Below are positions 41,877 to 50,804 of a DNA stretch of 64,000 nt, piece by piece (the stretch's first letter is position 1; each line of letters starts with the position of its first letter). Made by a program: the position numbers and the translations under genes. Below the pieces are notes generated by a model. It had not been told where the DNA came from. It did no database searches and was given only the letters and a program-made list of their open reading frames with translations. Source of the stretch: Bacteroidota bacterium (lineage in GTDB: Bacteria > Bacteroidota > Bacteroidia > Chitinophagales > Chitinophagaceae); NCBI GenBank assembly GCA_016183765.1, contig JACPEA010000011.1:620001-684000 (forward strand), read 5' to 3'.

Positions 41877-43661
41877 ATGACCATTAAAAGACTCTTTGAC
41901 TGTTTAGAACACCAGCTGCAGCATTTTCCCCAAAGCGATATGCTGGCGGCCAAGGAAAAGGGACAATGGGTAAAATACAGTACGCAGCAGGTTGCCGATA
42001 CGGTAAACCGCCTGAGTGCAGGATTGATGAAACTGGGTGTCAGTGGCAATGATATGACACCTGAGGGCAGTGATAAGATTGCCATCATCAGTAATAACCG
42101 TCCCGAGTGGATGTTCACTGATATGGCCGTTCAGCAACTGGGGGCCATATTGGTTCCGGTATATCCCACCACCAATCCACTGGAGCTGGAATTCATTTTA
42201 AATGATGCGGCAGTGAAATACATTTTTGTGAGCAATGAAGAATTGCTGGCCAAAGTGAATAGCCTCATTTCTAAAGTTCCAACGCTTAAGAAAGCGTATA
42301 CGTTCGATAAGATAGCAGGAGCTGCGCATTGGTTGGAAGTAACCGACCTGGCCGATGAAGCTTCTCTGCAGCAGGTAGCTGCTGTAAAACAAACCATTCC
42401 TGCTTCGCACCTGGCTACCATTATTTATACCTCGGGTACCACGGGTACACCCAAGGGGGTGATGCTGAGCCACAGGAATATTTACTGTAATGTGCAGTTT
42501 TCCAAAGAGAGTTTCCCATTTGAAGATGCGCCGGAAACCCGAGTGTTGAGTTTTCTGCCCTTGAACCATATTTTTGAGAAGACCTGCACCTATATCTATC
42601 TCTACAGCGGTATCAGCATTTATTATGCCGAAAGCCTGGAAAAGATCGGCGATAACCTGCGCGAAGTGAAACCCGATGGTTTTACCACTGTTCCCCGTTT
42701 GCTGGAAAAAGTGTTCGAGCGTATCATGACCAAGGGCAATGAGCTGACCGGCATCAAACGCAGCCTGTTTTTTTGGGCGGTTGAGCTGGCTGAAAAATAT
42801 GATAACCGCAGCAGCGGAAGCCTCTGGTATCGTACGCAACTGGCGCTGGCAGATAAACTCATCTTCAGCAAATGGAGGGAAGCGCTGGGAGGCAGGGTGT
42901 CGTATGTGGTTACCGGCGGTGCAGCCTGCCAGGTAAAACTGCTCCGCATTTTCAATGCTGCCGGAATACCAGTATACGAAGGATATGGACCCACAGAGAA
43001 CAGTCCGGTGATCAGCGTAAACCGGAAAGCCAAAGGCGGTATGAGGTTCGGAACCGTAGGTCCTGTTATCAATGGCATAGAAGTGAAGCTAGCGGAAGAC
43101 GGAGAGATCTGCGTAACAGGTCCCTGTGTTATGGAAGGTTATTACAAACGTCCGGATCTTACTGCTGAAACAGTGATAGACGGATGGCTGCATACGGGGG
43201 ATATCGGGATTTTTGAAGACGATAAATTCCTGAAGATCACCGATCGGAAAAAAGAACTCTTTAAGACCAGTGGCGGTAAATATGTGGCACCGCAGCCGAT
43301 CGAGAATAAATTCAAGGAGAGTCCGTTCATTGAACAGATCATGGTAGTGGGTTCGGAACGAAAATTTGTAGGAGCCCTCATCGTTCCCTCTTTTGGGGTA
43401 CTCCGTGAATGGATGAAAGAAAAGGGAATGGTCTTTACCACTAATGAAGAAGTGATCCGCCAGCCGCAGGTGCAGGAGCTGTTCAAAGGACTGGTAGAAA
43501 GCTTCAATGAATACTTCAACCATGTGGAGCAGATCAAGAAATTTGAATTGCTGCCCCGTGAGTGGACCATCGAAACCGGTGAGATGACGCCTAAGATGAG
43601 CCTGAAAAGAAAAGTGGTGATGGAGAAATTCAAGGATGTGATCGAAAGGATCTACCTCTGA
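41877..43661 (+). CDS. Long-chain acyl-CoA synthetase (AMP-forming)
   Basis: The enzyme has 594 residues from the ATG at 41877. Adenylate-forming motifs are clear: the P-loop-like TIIYTSGTTGTPKGVMLSH, the A5 motif YEGYGPTENSPVISVN, DGWLHTGDIG, and KKELFKTSGGKYVAPQPIEN near the end. It should activate long-chain fatty acids with ATP and CoA at the membrane face. It is flanked by a terminator on each side, so it is probably transcribed alone. Confidence 0.92.
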   Translation: MTIKRLFDCLEHQLQHFPQSDMLAAKEKGQWVKYSTQQVADTVNRLSAGLMKLGVSGNDMTPEGSDKIAIISNNRPEWMFTDMAVQQLGAILVPVYPTTNPLELEFILNDAAVKYIFVSNEELLAKVNSLISKVPTLKKAYTFDKIAGAAHWLEVTDLADEASLQQVAAVKQTIPASHLATIIYTSGTTGTPKGVMLSHRNIYCNVQFSKESFPFEDAPETRVLSFLPLNHIFEKTCTYIYLYSGISIYYAESLEKIGDNLREVKPDGFTTVPRLLEKVFERIMTKGNELTGIKRSLFFWAVELAEKYDNRSSGSLWYRTQLALADKLIFSKWREALGGRVSYVVTGGAACQVKLLRIFNAAGIPVYEGYGPTENSPVISVNRKAKGGMRFGTVGPVINGIEVKLAEDGEICVTGPCVMEGYYKRPDLTAETVIDGWLHTGDIGIFEDDKFLKITDRKKELFKTSGGKYVAPQPIENKFKESPFIEQIMVVGSERKFVGALIVPSFGVLREWMKEKGMVFTTNEEVIRQPQVQELFKGLVESFNEYFNHVEQIKKFELLPREWTIETGEMTPKMSLKRKVVMEKFKDVIERIYL

Positions 43662-43685
43662 TCGTTGAACAGGATATAACAAGTG

Positions 43686-43714
43686 AACGTTCTGCCCGCA
43701 GCAGAACGTTTTTT
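43686..43714 (+). terminator. Terminator after the acyl-CoA synthetase gene
   Basis: AACGTTCTGC (43686-43695) and GCAGAACGTT (43701-43710) form a perfect 10-bp stem with a 5-nt loop, followed by TTTT. It lies 24 bases after the stop codon. Confidence 0.85.
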
Positions 43715-43911
43715 ATGAAACAGGTACCGAACCCGGGAAAGCTCCATAGCTGCTGACATAATCGATTAAAACAGAGCTGGCTATCTGAAAGAAAACAAAT
43801 CTTGGCAGAAAACCAAATCTTACCGAACTTGGAAGCCCGCATGATACCGGTTCTTATGGCCTGTAAATACTGGTATTTTGGGTTTTCTGAATAAAATATC
43901 CATCCGGATCT

Positions 43912-44376
43912 ATGATGCCAAGTTCTGTTTACGAATCCTTTTTTCACACATCAATCCAGGCATTGATCATCGCAACACCGGAGGGTGGCATATTGCAGGC
44001 AAACCAGGCTGCCTGTGATCTGTTTGGCTATACCGAAGTGGAATTACAGAATCTTGGCAGTAACTATATACTGGTATTGGATAAACCGTCCATCCCGCAA
44101 CTGATGAAAGGCGGCGCCCCCGGCAAACTTGTTGAAATGGAAGTTACGGGTATCCACAAGGAGGTCAGAAGGTGGCAGGCAACTGACCTGCCTGATGTTT
44201 GCCCCTGTTCCTGCACGGCAGAGCCAGGAACAGAAGCTGAAAGAGTTACTGGAGGATACCAAACAGCTTCACCAGAAAGAAGAAGACAGTCGCCGCCTGC
44301 TGGAGAGTGCCGTGAACAGCGTAACAGACGGTTTTTTTATTGCAGACAAAGACTGGAAGATCGTCTTCTTCAATAA
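43912..44376 (+). pseudogene. 5' part of a frameshifted PAS sensor kinase gene
   Basis: This reading frame starts at ATG 43912 and encodes the first half of a PAS domain (VYESFFHTSIQALIIATPEG, then GILQANQAACDLFGYTEVEL). It loses protein-like character after residue 84 or so (near 44163). There the next frame takes over with a plausible continuation (GGRQLTCLMFAPVP) that leads into the kinase below. A one-base shift near 44160-44190 would join them. The terminal 70 residues read here (Arg/Pro/Cys-rich) are out-of-frame noise. It is either a real mutation or a sequencing error. Confidence 0.65.
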
Positions 44377-46255
44377 AGCGGCAGAACAGATCCTGCAGCG
44401 AAATGAACACGACATCATCGGTAAAGATCTTTGGGCCACATTTCCTGACCTGGCGGTATTGAAAAAAGGCATAGATTATGATACCCTGGTGACGAAGCAT
44501 AAAGCCATCCGTTTCAGGGAGTTCTTTCCCCAGTATAAGGTCTGGGCCGATGTAAGTGTGTACCCTTCCGATAAAAATTTCTTCGTTTATATCAAAGATG
44601 TAACAGAAGTAAGAACCCTGCGCATACTGGAGAAACTGGAACGGGAAGTGCTGGAGATGAATGCGCGCCCGGACAGTGTGCTGGAAGATACTTTGTGTTT
44701 TTACCTGAAACAGGTAGAGGAACTGCATACGGGTATGATCTGTTCGGTGCTTCGTTTAGTGGGAAATCGCTTGCATAACTGGGTATCGCCCAGTTTACCG
44801 GAAGCTTATTGCAGGGCGATCGATGGGGGGCAGATTGGCGAGAATGCCGGATCATGCGGCACCGCTGCGTATTTCAGGGAGAAAGTGGTGGTTACAGATA
44901 TTGCTACCGATCCCCGCTGGGCCAATTACCGGGAGCTGGCAGATATAGCAGGCGTTAAATCCTGTTGGTCGTTCCCCATTATTGATTCGCATAACAAGGT
45001 AATGGGCACTTTTGCGATCTACTACAGAAAAGTAAAATCGCCCACCAGGGAAGAGGAATATACCCTGAACCGGGTAAAGAATCTGCTGACTGTTATCATC
45101 GAGAATCACCTTTCGGTAGAAGCCGTAAAATCGAGCAACCGCAATTATGATATGGTGGCAAGGGCTACCAACGATGCCATTTGGGATTGGGACGTAGAAA
45201 CAGGTGATGTGGTAAGGTCGGGACAAGGTCTTCAGATCTTTTTCGGATACGACCTGAAAGAAGCTTACGACGAAGAGGATTTCTGGAACAAACGGGTACA
45301 TCCCAACGATCTTCAGTCGCTGCTGGATCATCGGGCAAAGGTATTGGCTGATCCGGTACAGTTATATTGGGAAGATGAATATCGTTTCATGAAAAAAGAC
45401 GGGCAATATGCCCATGTGTTCGACAGGGGGTATATTATCCGCGATGAAAACGGTAAAGCCACACGTGTATTGGGCGCTACGCGGGATATTACGGAAAGAA
45501 AGAAGAATGAAGCTTTGTTACTGGAATTGAATACCCGGTTGAAACAACGGGCCGATGAACTGGCCGCATCGAATGTGGAGCTGGAACGTTTTGCCTATAT
45601 TGCCTCACATGATATGCAGGAGCCCCTGCGTATGATCACCAGTTTTCTGCAGTTGTTCAAGAAAAAATATGAGGACCAGATAGATGAAACTGCGGAACAG
45701 TATATCCATTTTGCCATGGACGGGGCAGACCGGATGAAAAAACTGATCATGGACCTGCTGCAATATTCAAGGGTGGGATCGAATAAGGATAATTTTTCAG
45801 AGGTAGATACCAATGTGTTATTGAAGGAAGTGGTAAATGTGTTCATGAGCAGGATCGATGAGATGAAAGCAACGGTACTGGTAGGAGATCTCCCGTCTGT
45901 AACGGCCAACCGTATCCAGGTATTCCAGTTGTTCCAGAACCTGTTGGGGAATGCGCTGAAATACCATAGCGGTGAATCGCCCCTGATAGAGATCAACGGG
46001 CAGGAGGAAGCTACGCATTACCAGTTCAGGGTGAAAGATAATGGGATCGGTATCAAACCGATCTTCTTTGAAAAGATCTTTGTATTGTTCCAGCGCCTCC
46101 ATCATAAAAATGAATACAGCGGAACCGGTATCGGATTGTCTATCTGTAAGAAGATCGTGGAACGGCACGGAGGCAGGATCTGGGTGGAATCCGAACCCGG
46201 TAAGGGAAGCTGTTTTTATTTTACCATCAGTAAATCAGCCGCCGACTATCGCTAA
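44129..46255 (+). CDS. Sensor histidine kinase (PAS-GAF-PAS-HisKA-HATPase), probable 3' part of the frameshifted gene
   Basis: This frame covers about 708 codons. If translated alone it would most likely start at ATG 44195 (686 residues). Domains in order, counted from 44129: PAS (about 50-160), GAF (about 175-330), a second PAS (about 345-470, WDVETGDVVRSGQG), HisKA with the phospho-accepting His in FAYIASHDMQEPLRM, and HATPase_c with NALKY, DNGIGIKP and GTGIGLSICKKIVERHGG. No membrane segment is visible, so it is likely cytosolic. The preceding frame carries the missing start of another PAS domain. A receiver-kinase hybrid gene follows 69 bp later and may be its partner. Confidence 0.85.
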   Translation: MLKWKLRVSTRRSEGGRQLTCLMFAPVPARQSQEQKLKELLEDTKQLHQKEEDSRRLLESAVNSVTDGFFIADKDWKIVFFNKAAEQILQRNEHDIIGKDLWATFPDLAVLKKGIDYDTLVTKHKAIRFREFFPQYKVWADVSVYPSDKNFFVYIKDVTEVRTLRILEKLEREVLEMNARPDSVLEDTLCFYLKQVEELHTGMICSVLRLVGNRLHNWVSPSLPEAYCRAIDGGQIGENAGSCGTAAYFREKVVVTDIATDPRWANYRELADIAGVKSCWSFPIIDSHNKVMGTFAIYYRKVKSPTREEEYTLNRVKNLLTVIIENHLSVEAVKSSNRNYDMVARATNDAIWDWDVETGDVVRSGQGLQIFFGYDLKEAYDEEDFWNKRVHPNDLQSLLDHRAKVLADPVQLYWEDEYRFMKKDGQYAHVFDRGYIIRDENGKATRVLGATRDITERKKNEALLLELNTRLKQRADELAASNVELERFAYIASHDMQEPLRMITSFLQLFKKKYEDQIDETAEQYIHFAMDGADRMKKLIMDLLQYSRVGSNKDNFSEVDTNVLLKEVVNVFMSRIDEMKATVLVGDLPSVTANRIQVFQLFQNLLGNALKYHSGESPLIEINGQEEATHYQFRVKDNGIGIKPIFFEKIFVLFQRLHHKNEYSGTGIGLSICKKIVERHGGRIWVESEPGKGSCFYFTISKSAADYR

Positions 46256-46324
46256 CGGAAAGATCAATTATTTATCATACCGGATTCCCTAAAGCATGGT
46301 TCTCCGGAAGAAGAATTCAGAATA

Positions 46325-47779
46325 ATGGCTATTAACGAAACACATCCTGCTTTTTCAGTTCTGATCGTGGAAGATAACCCGGGAGACATGTTCCTGCTGG
46401 AAGAAACCCTGCGTTTGACCAAGCTCCCTTTCACAGAGATCATTAAAGCTACCAGCGCGGCTTCGGCCATTGATGTATTGAAAAAACAGGAAGTGAGTGT
46501 GGTATTGCTCGACCTTTCTTTGCCGGATAGCTCAGGATTCAATTCCTATGCCCAGGTAAACAGTGTGGCGGATAGCGTACCCATTATTGTGCTTACGGGG
46601 TTGGCCGATATGGAACTGGCGCTGGAAACTATGGCCAGAGGCGCACAGGACTACCTGGTAAAAGGTGAGTATGATGAATGCTTGCTGGCCAAATCCATCC
46701 AGTACAGTATCGAGCGTAACAGGATCCGCCTGAGCCTGGTCGAGAGCAATGAAAGTTACCGTAACCTCTTCTTCAATAATCCGCTACCCATTTTTATCTG
46801 GGATATGGAGACCCTGGCCATCCTGGAAGCAAACGATATTGCCCAGCAGGAGTACGGTTATACGTATGAAGAACTGTTGACAATGTCGGTACTGGACCTT
46901 AGGAAACCTGGACTCCATCACAGCATCCGTGCCTTTGCCAAGGAGTTCCAGCAGGGCGCAACCCTGAAAAGTTCGGGTATCTGGGAGCATATTAAAAAGA
47001 GCGGGGAAGAAATGATCCTCGATATCTCATCCCACCGTATCGAATACAAGGGTATGCCGGCTGTTCTTTCCATACACAACAACATCACTGAAAAAGTGCG
47101 CTTGGAAGAAAAACTGGAGGAAGAACGCCTGTTGAAACAGAAAGAGATCAATGAGGCCATGATCCGTGTGCAGGAGCGGGAGCGTTACGAGATCAGCACC
47201 GAATTGCACGATAATGTGAACCAGCAGCTGACCGTTGCCATGATGTACATAGCATCGGCCGAACAGAAATCCAAGGATGAATCAGGTTTGTTGAAACAAT
47301 CCTCGGGGTTTATCCTGCATGCCATTGAAGAGATCCGAAAACTTTCCCAGACACTGGTGACACCGTTGATCAAACATTTTGGCCTGAGTAAAGCCATTGA
47401 AGGATTGCTGGATGATATCGGCGCGGTGAATACCCTGCAGATCGATCTTACTGCCGATACTTTTTTTGAGGAGGATATCAAGTACGATTTTAAACTGAGT
47501 GTTTTCCGGATCGTACAGGAGCAGATGAACAATATCATCAAACATGCGCGGGCAACGCAGGTCAATATCGAACTGATGCGCAACAATCACATGATCTACC
47601 TCAAGATCGCTGATAATGGGGTTGGTTTCAACAGTGACCAGCATCGGAAAGGCATCGGTCTCTACAACATCATTAGCCGTGCGGAGGTTTACAATGGTAT
47701 CGTTGATATAGAAACAGAACCGGGTAAAGGTTGCGCCCTGTACATCACTTTCCCTTTGAATGCAGAGATATTCGTGTAA
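46325..47779 (+). CDS. Hybrid receiver-PAS-histidine kinase (HisKA_3 type)
   Basis: The 484-residue protein has an N-terminal receiver (about 10-130; phospho-acceptor Asp63 in VVLLDLSLPDSSG) and a PAS domain (about 140-262). A HisKA_3 domain follows with His295 in ERYEISTELHDNVNQQL, then an ATPase domain ending near residue 480 (DNGVGFNSDQHRKGIGLYNI). With the receiver at the front and no DNA-binding domain, it probably takes a signal from the preceding kinase and passes it to an unlinked regulator. Confidence 0.88.
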   Translation: MAINETHPAFSVLIVEDNPGDMFLLEETLRLTKLPFTEIIKATSAASAIDVLKKQEVSVVLLDLSLPDSSGFNSYAQVNSVADSVPIIVLTGLADMELALETMARGAQDYLVKGEYDECLLAKSIQYSIERNRIRLSLVESNESYRNLFFNNPLPIFIWDMETLAILEANDIAQQEYGYTYEELLTMSVLDLRKPGLHHSIRAFAKEFQQGATLKSSGIWEHIKKSGEEMILDISSHRIEYKGMPAVLSIHNNITEKVRLEEKLEEERLLKQKEINEAMIRVQERERYEISTELHDNVNQQLTVAMMYIASAEQKSKDESGLLKQSSGFILHAIEEIRKLSQTLVTPLIKHFGLSKAIEGLLDDIGAVNTLQIDLTADTFFEEDIKYDFKLSVFRIVQEQMNNIIKHARATQVNIELMRNNHMIYLKIADNGVGFNSDQHRKGIGLYNIISRAEVYNGIVDIETEPGKGCALYITFPLNAEIFV

Positions 47780-47794
47780 GTAACGGCATGTCCG

Positions 47795-49351
47795 TCATGA
47801 CTGTTTGCCCTGCAGCGCGTGCAGGTATTTTTTACGGATGATGGTCTGCACCGGCACATGGCCGATCTTGCTTTCCAGCCAGGAAATGATATCGAGGTAC
47901 ATAAAAGCACGGCTTTCCAGGCGGCTTTTTTCCAGGGGTTTCAGTGTGGCCAGCAAGGTCTCGAATTGCGGTTTCAGTTGCTCCGGCGATAAGCGGAACG
48001 ATTTGCGCAGAAAGCCGAAGATCTCTTCCTCCACCGTACTCAGGTTCTGCATCTTGTACATGAACCGGTATACAGATTTAAGCAGGTATTCAAGTAATGT
48101 AAAATTCCCCAATTCATAATGCGCAATGAGGTGTAGTAACCTGGCATAACACTGCAGGTCTGTACGCAGGTCTACTTTCCAGTTGATGATCTTGTTCAGG
48201 TAATCAATGCTCCTGTCAGCATCGCCACTGCCAAAATACAGCGAAGCGATCTTGTAATAGAATATCAGTACCCGGTGGCGGTCGAGATACAGTTCAAATT
48301 CTTCCAGTTTTTCCTCTATATAAGGTACCAGTTCCAGTCCTTCACTGAACGTTCCTTCCATAAAATGTTTGTTCAGCTTGGATATGTTCAGGTAAATAAA
48401 AGTCTGTATCAGGTTGTTCCGGTTCTGCTGTATCACCGGTGTCTGCATGAATTTTTCAAATAGCAGGATGGTCTCGTTGAATTTCTGAAAATTACGCAGG
48501 TCAAAATGGGCGCCCATCAGGTTATGCATGCCCTTGATATAATGCGCGGTCTCAATCTCGATCATCCTGGGTGTAGACTCGAACAGGTCTACCCATTTCT
48601 GGCAATAGCGATAATAACCCAGGAAGTTCTGGGTTATGAATGCATGCCAGCAGTAACACTGGTACAGGTACAACCTTTCATAGAACTCTTTTACACCTTT
48701 TGCGCGTTCAATGGCCGGATGGTTCAGGAAAGCGTCTACGGCGGCCGTATCTTCCTCGTTACGGGTAATACCGTGTTTGATGTACCAGCTATATAACTGC
48801 AATGACAGGTTAGAGAGGGTACTGATCAGCTCCAGCCGCTGGTTCACTTCATTTACTTCGGCACTGAGCCTGTCGGCCCGGTCCTGCATACTGCGCGTAA
48901 TATGGAGCGATTCGATCTTTTTCTCCAGAAAAAGCGCCTGTAACTGGTAAGTGACCTGGTGATTATTGCGTGCCAGCTCTTTGATCCGGTCAAGGATCTT
49001 CAGGCTTTGGAGATAAAGCCCCTTATTGTATAAGAGCCGTGCAAAATCGAGTTGTTCGTGCAGTTCCAGGTCGATATTATCTTCCTGGTTCAGCAGGCGC
49101 AGGCTTACCAGTATCTCGCGGTACAGATGGGCTTTCAGGTTCGAAAGCTGCTGTTTCTGGATGGAAGGATTTTTAACTAACAACTGTTCTTCATCATACT
49201 CCTTCATTTTGTCCAGCGCATCGAATAACTGGATCACTTTCAGGTCGCCCGAACCCGAATTCCGGGTCATATAGAGCTTGAAATTCCGCTTCTCCGATCT
49301 TTCCAGCGATTGGACCAGTTGAAATAAAGTATCAGTAGAACGGTTAGGCAT
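47795..49351 (-). CDS. Conserved hypothetical helical protein
   Basis: The function of this 518-residue protein was not recognised. It has no signal peptide or membrane segment, so it is probably cytosolic. It is almost entirely helical, with TPR-like stretches (YNKGLYLQSLKILDRIKELA and YFGSGDADRSIDYLNKIINW) and several coiled-coil-like segments rich in Leu, Gln and Glu. Tyr and Phe are frequent in the middle. It is convergent with the hybrid kinase gene (15-bp gap) and divergent from leuA. A TPR-like scaffold is a guess from the pattern. Confidence 0.6.
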   Translation of the reverse strand: MPNRSTDTLFQLVQSLERSEKRNFKLYMTRNSGSGDLKVIQLFDALDKMKEYDEEQLLVKNPSIQKQQLSNLKAHLYREILVSLRLLNQEDNIDLELHEQLDFARLLYNKGLYLQSLKILDRIKELARNNHQVTYQLQALFLEKKIESLHITRSMQDRADRLSAEVNEVNQRLELISTLSNLSLQLYSWYIKHGITRNEEDTAAVDAFLNHPAIERAKGVKEFYERLYLYQCYCWHAFITQNFLGYYRYCQKWVDLFESTPRMIEIETAHYIKGMHNLMGAHFDLRNFQKFNETILLFEKFMQTPVIQQNRNNLIQTFIYLNISKLNKHFMEGTFSEGLELVPYIEEKLEEFELYLDRHRVLIFYYKIASLYFGSGDADRSIDYLNKIINWKVDLRTDLQCYARLLHLIAHYELGNFTLLEYLLKSVYRFMYKMQNLSTVEEEIFGFLRKSFRLSPEQLKPQFETLLATLKPLEKSRLESRAFMYLDIISWLESKIGHVPVQTIIRKKYLHALQGKQS

Positions 49352-49464
49352 CGTATTTTTTTTAAACTAAGATCCAGTACCAGTAAGGGTTTGGCCTTTT
49401 TTTAGGGACTTTATAGAGTGTAAAAAGCCCCCGATTTTGGTCTTTTTTCCTGTATTATCCGAAC

Positions 49465-49534
49465 TATATTCGATAATGGCAGGCTATTAGGTTTGTTGTT
49501 AACGGCAATCGATGACAAATGTAAATAGCCTGCC
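49465..49534 (+). promoter_or_regulatory. leuA leader: -7-like box and 11-bp hairpin with Leu codons in its loop
   Basis: TATATTCG (49465-49472) resembles the -7 box. GGCAGGCTATT (49478-49488) pairs with AATAGCCTGCC (49524-49534), followed by TTTT. Between the arms one frame reads CTA TTA GGT TTG TTG TTA, five Leu codons in six, ending at TAG 49526-49528. That frame has no ATG or GTG start in a suitable place, so a leader peptide is not certain. The hairpin ends 32 bases before leuA. Confidence 0.45.
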
Positions 49535-49566
49535 TTTTCATCTGAAAATTAGACTAAAAAATATTA

Positions 49567-50733
49567 ATGGATCAACAGGTATTCATATTCGACACCACAC
49601 TCCGCGATGGGGAACAGGTTCCGGGCTGTAAACTCAATACCAGAGAGAAACTGACCCTTGCCCTGCACCTGGAGGCTTTGGGAGTGGATATTATCGAAGC
49701 CGGTTTCCCTATTTCCAGTCCCGGCGACTTTGAATCGGTGACCGAGATCTCCAAAGCGGTGAAAAATGCCACTATCTGTGGTCTTAGCCGTGCGGTACAG
49801 AAAGATATTGAAGTGGCAGCAGAGGCACTCAGATTCGCCAAACGCCCCCGGATTCATACCGGTATCGGCACCTCCGATTACCATATCAAAGCCAAATTCA
49901 ACGCTACGCGCGATGAGATCCTGGCACGTGCTGTTCAGGCCGTTAAATGGGCCAGGAATTTTGTAGATGACGTGGAGTTCTATGCCGAAGATGCCGGCAG
50001 AACCGATAATGAATACCTGGCACGGGTAGTGGAAGCGGTCATCAAAGCCGGCGCCACCGTTGTGAACATACCGGATACAACCGGTTACTGTTTACCACAG
50101 CAGTATGGCGAAAAGATCGCGTACCTGATGAACCATGTACCGAATGTGGATAAAGCGATCCTGTCCTGCCATTGTCATAACGACCTCGGACTGGCCACTG
50201 CCAATTCCATTGCAGGCGTGGTTGCCGGTGCCAGGCAGATAGAATGTACCATCAATGGCCTGGGCGAAAGGGCCGGGAATACTTCACTGGAAGAAGTGGT
50301 GATGGTGCTGAAACAACACAAACACCTGGGTTTATATACCCATGTCAATACCCGAATGCTGAACCCGCTCAGTCGCGAAGTGGCTGATACCATGCGGGTG
50401 CCTGTGCAATTGAACAAAGCCATTGTGGGCGCCAATGCGTTCTCACATTCATCCGGAATACACCAGGATGGCTTTTTGAAGGATTCACTTACTTACGAGA
50501 TCATTAACCCCGAAGAAGTAGGGGCAGGAGGCAGTAAGATCGTACTTACAGCCAGGAGCGGCCGCAGTGCGCTGGCACACCGTTTCCAGAAGATCGGTTA
50601 TGCATTTACACGCAACGATATAGATGTTCTCTATGAATCATTTTTGCAGGTGGCAGATAAGAAAAAGGAAGTTGAGGAGGATGACCTGCACCAGCTGGCA
50701 AAAGCCTACCAGGCAGAGCCGGCCATCGCTTAG
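49567..50733 (+). CDS. leuA: 2-Isopropylmalate synthase, short form
   Basis: LeuA condenses acetyl-CoA with 2-oxoisovalerate, the first step of leucine synthesis. The TIM-barrel catalytic domain is intact: [10 protein letters not shown] near residue 9 (metal Asp14, Arg13), the metal His pair in [12 protein letters not shown] (His202, His204), and [13 protein letters not shown]. At 388 residues it lacks the C-terminal regulatory domain of about 130 residues that binds leucine in the long form (about 520 residues in E. coli). Direct leucine feedback is therefore not expected. It begins the leuA-C-D-ABC-B gene run. Confidence 0.92.
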   Translation: MDQQVFIFDTTLRDGEQVPGCKLNTREKLTLALHLEALGVDIIEAGFPISSPGDFESVTEISKAVKNATICGLSRAVQKDIEVAAEALRFAKRPRIHTGIGTSDYHIKAKFNATRDEILARAVQAVKWARNFVDDVEFYAEDAGRTDNEYLARVVEAVIKAGATVVNIPDTTGYCLPQQYGEKIAYLMNHVPNVDKAILSCHCHNDLGLATANSIAGVVAGARQIECTINGLGERAGNTSLEEVVMVLKQHKHLGLYTHVNTRMLNPLSREVADTMRVPVQLNKAIVGANAFSHSSGIHQDGFLKDSLTYEIINPEEVGAGGSKIVLTARSGRSALAHRFQKIGYAFTRNDIDVLYESFLQVADKKKEVEEDDLHQLAKAYQAEPAIA

Positions 50734-50765
50734 GATTTTCTCATCAGTATAGTTTTAGTTTGAGT

Positions 50766-50789
50766 AGCGTGGTGTTTCTACACCACGCT
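50766..50789 (+). terminator. Hairpin between leuA and leuC
   Basis: AGCGTGGTGT (50766-50775) and ACACCACGCT (50780-50789) form a perfect 10-bp stem closed by a TTCT loop. It lies 15 bases before the leuC start. The sequence after it (TAATTTAAATTTCG) is AT-rich but not a clean T-run. It may be a partial terminator or an RNA-stability element within the operon. Confidence 0.6.
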
Positions 50790-50804
50790 TAATTTAAATT
50801 TCGT

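Noticed and set aside
49512..49620. Frame starting at ATG 49512 ([17 protein letters not shown]) as a leu leader peptide
   Set aside because: It runs across the leuA start and has no clustered Leu codons, unlike a typical leader.
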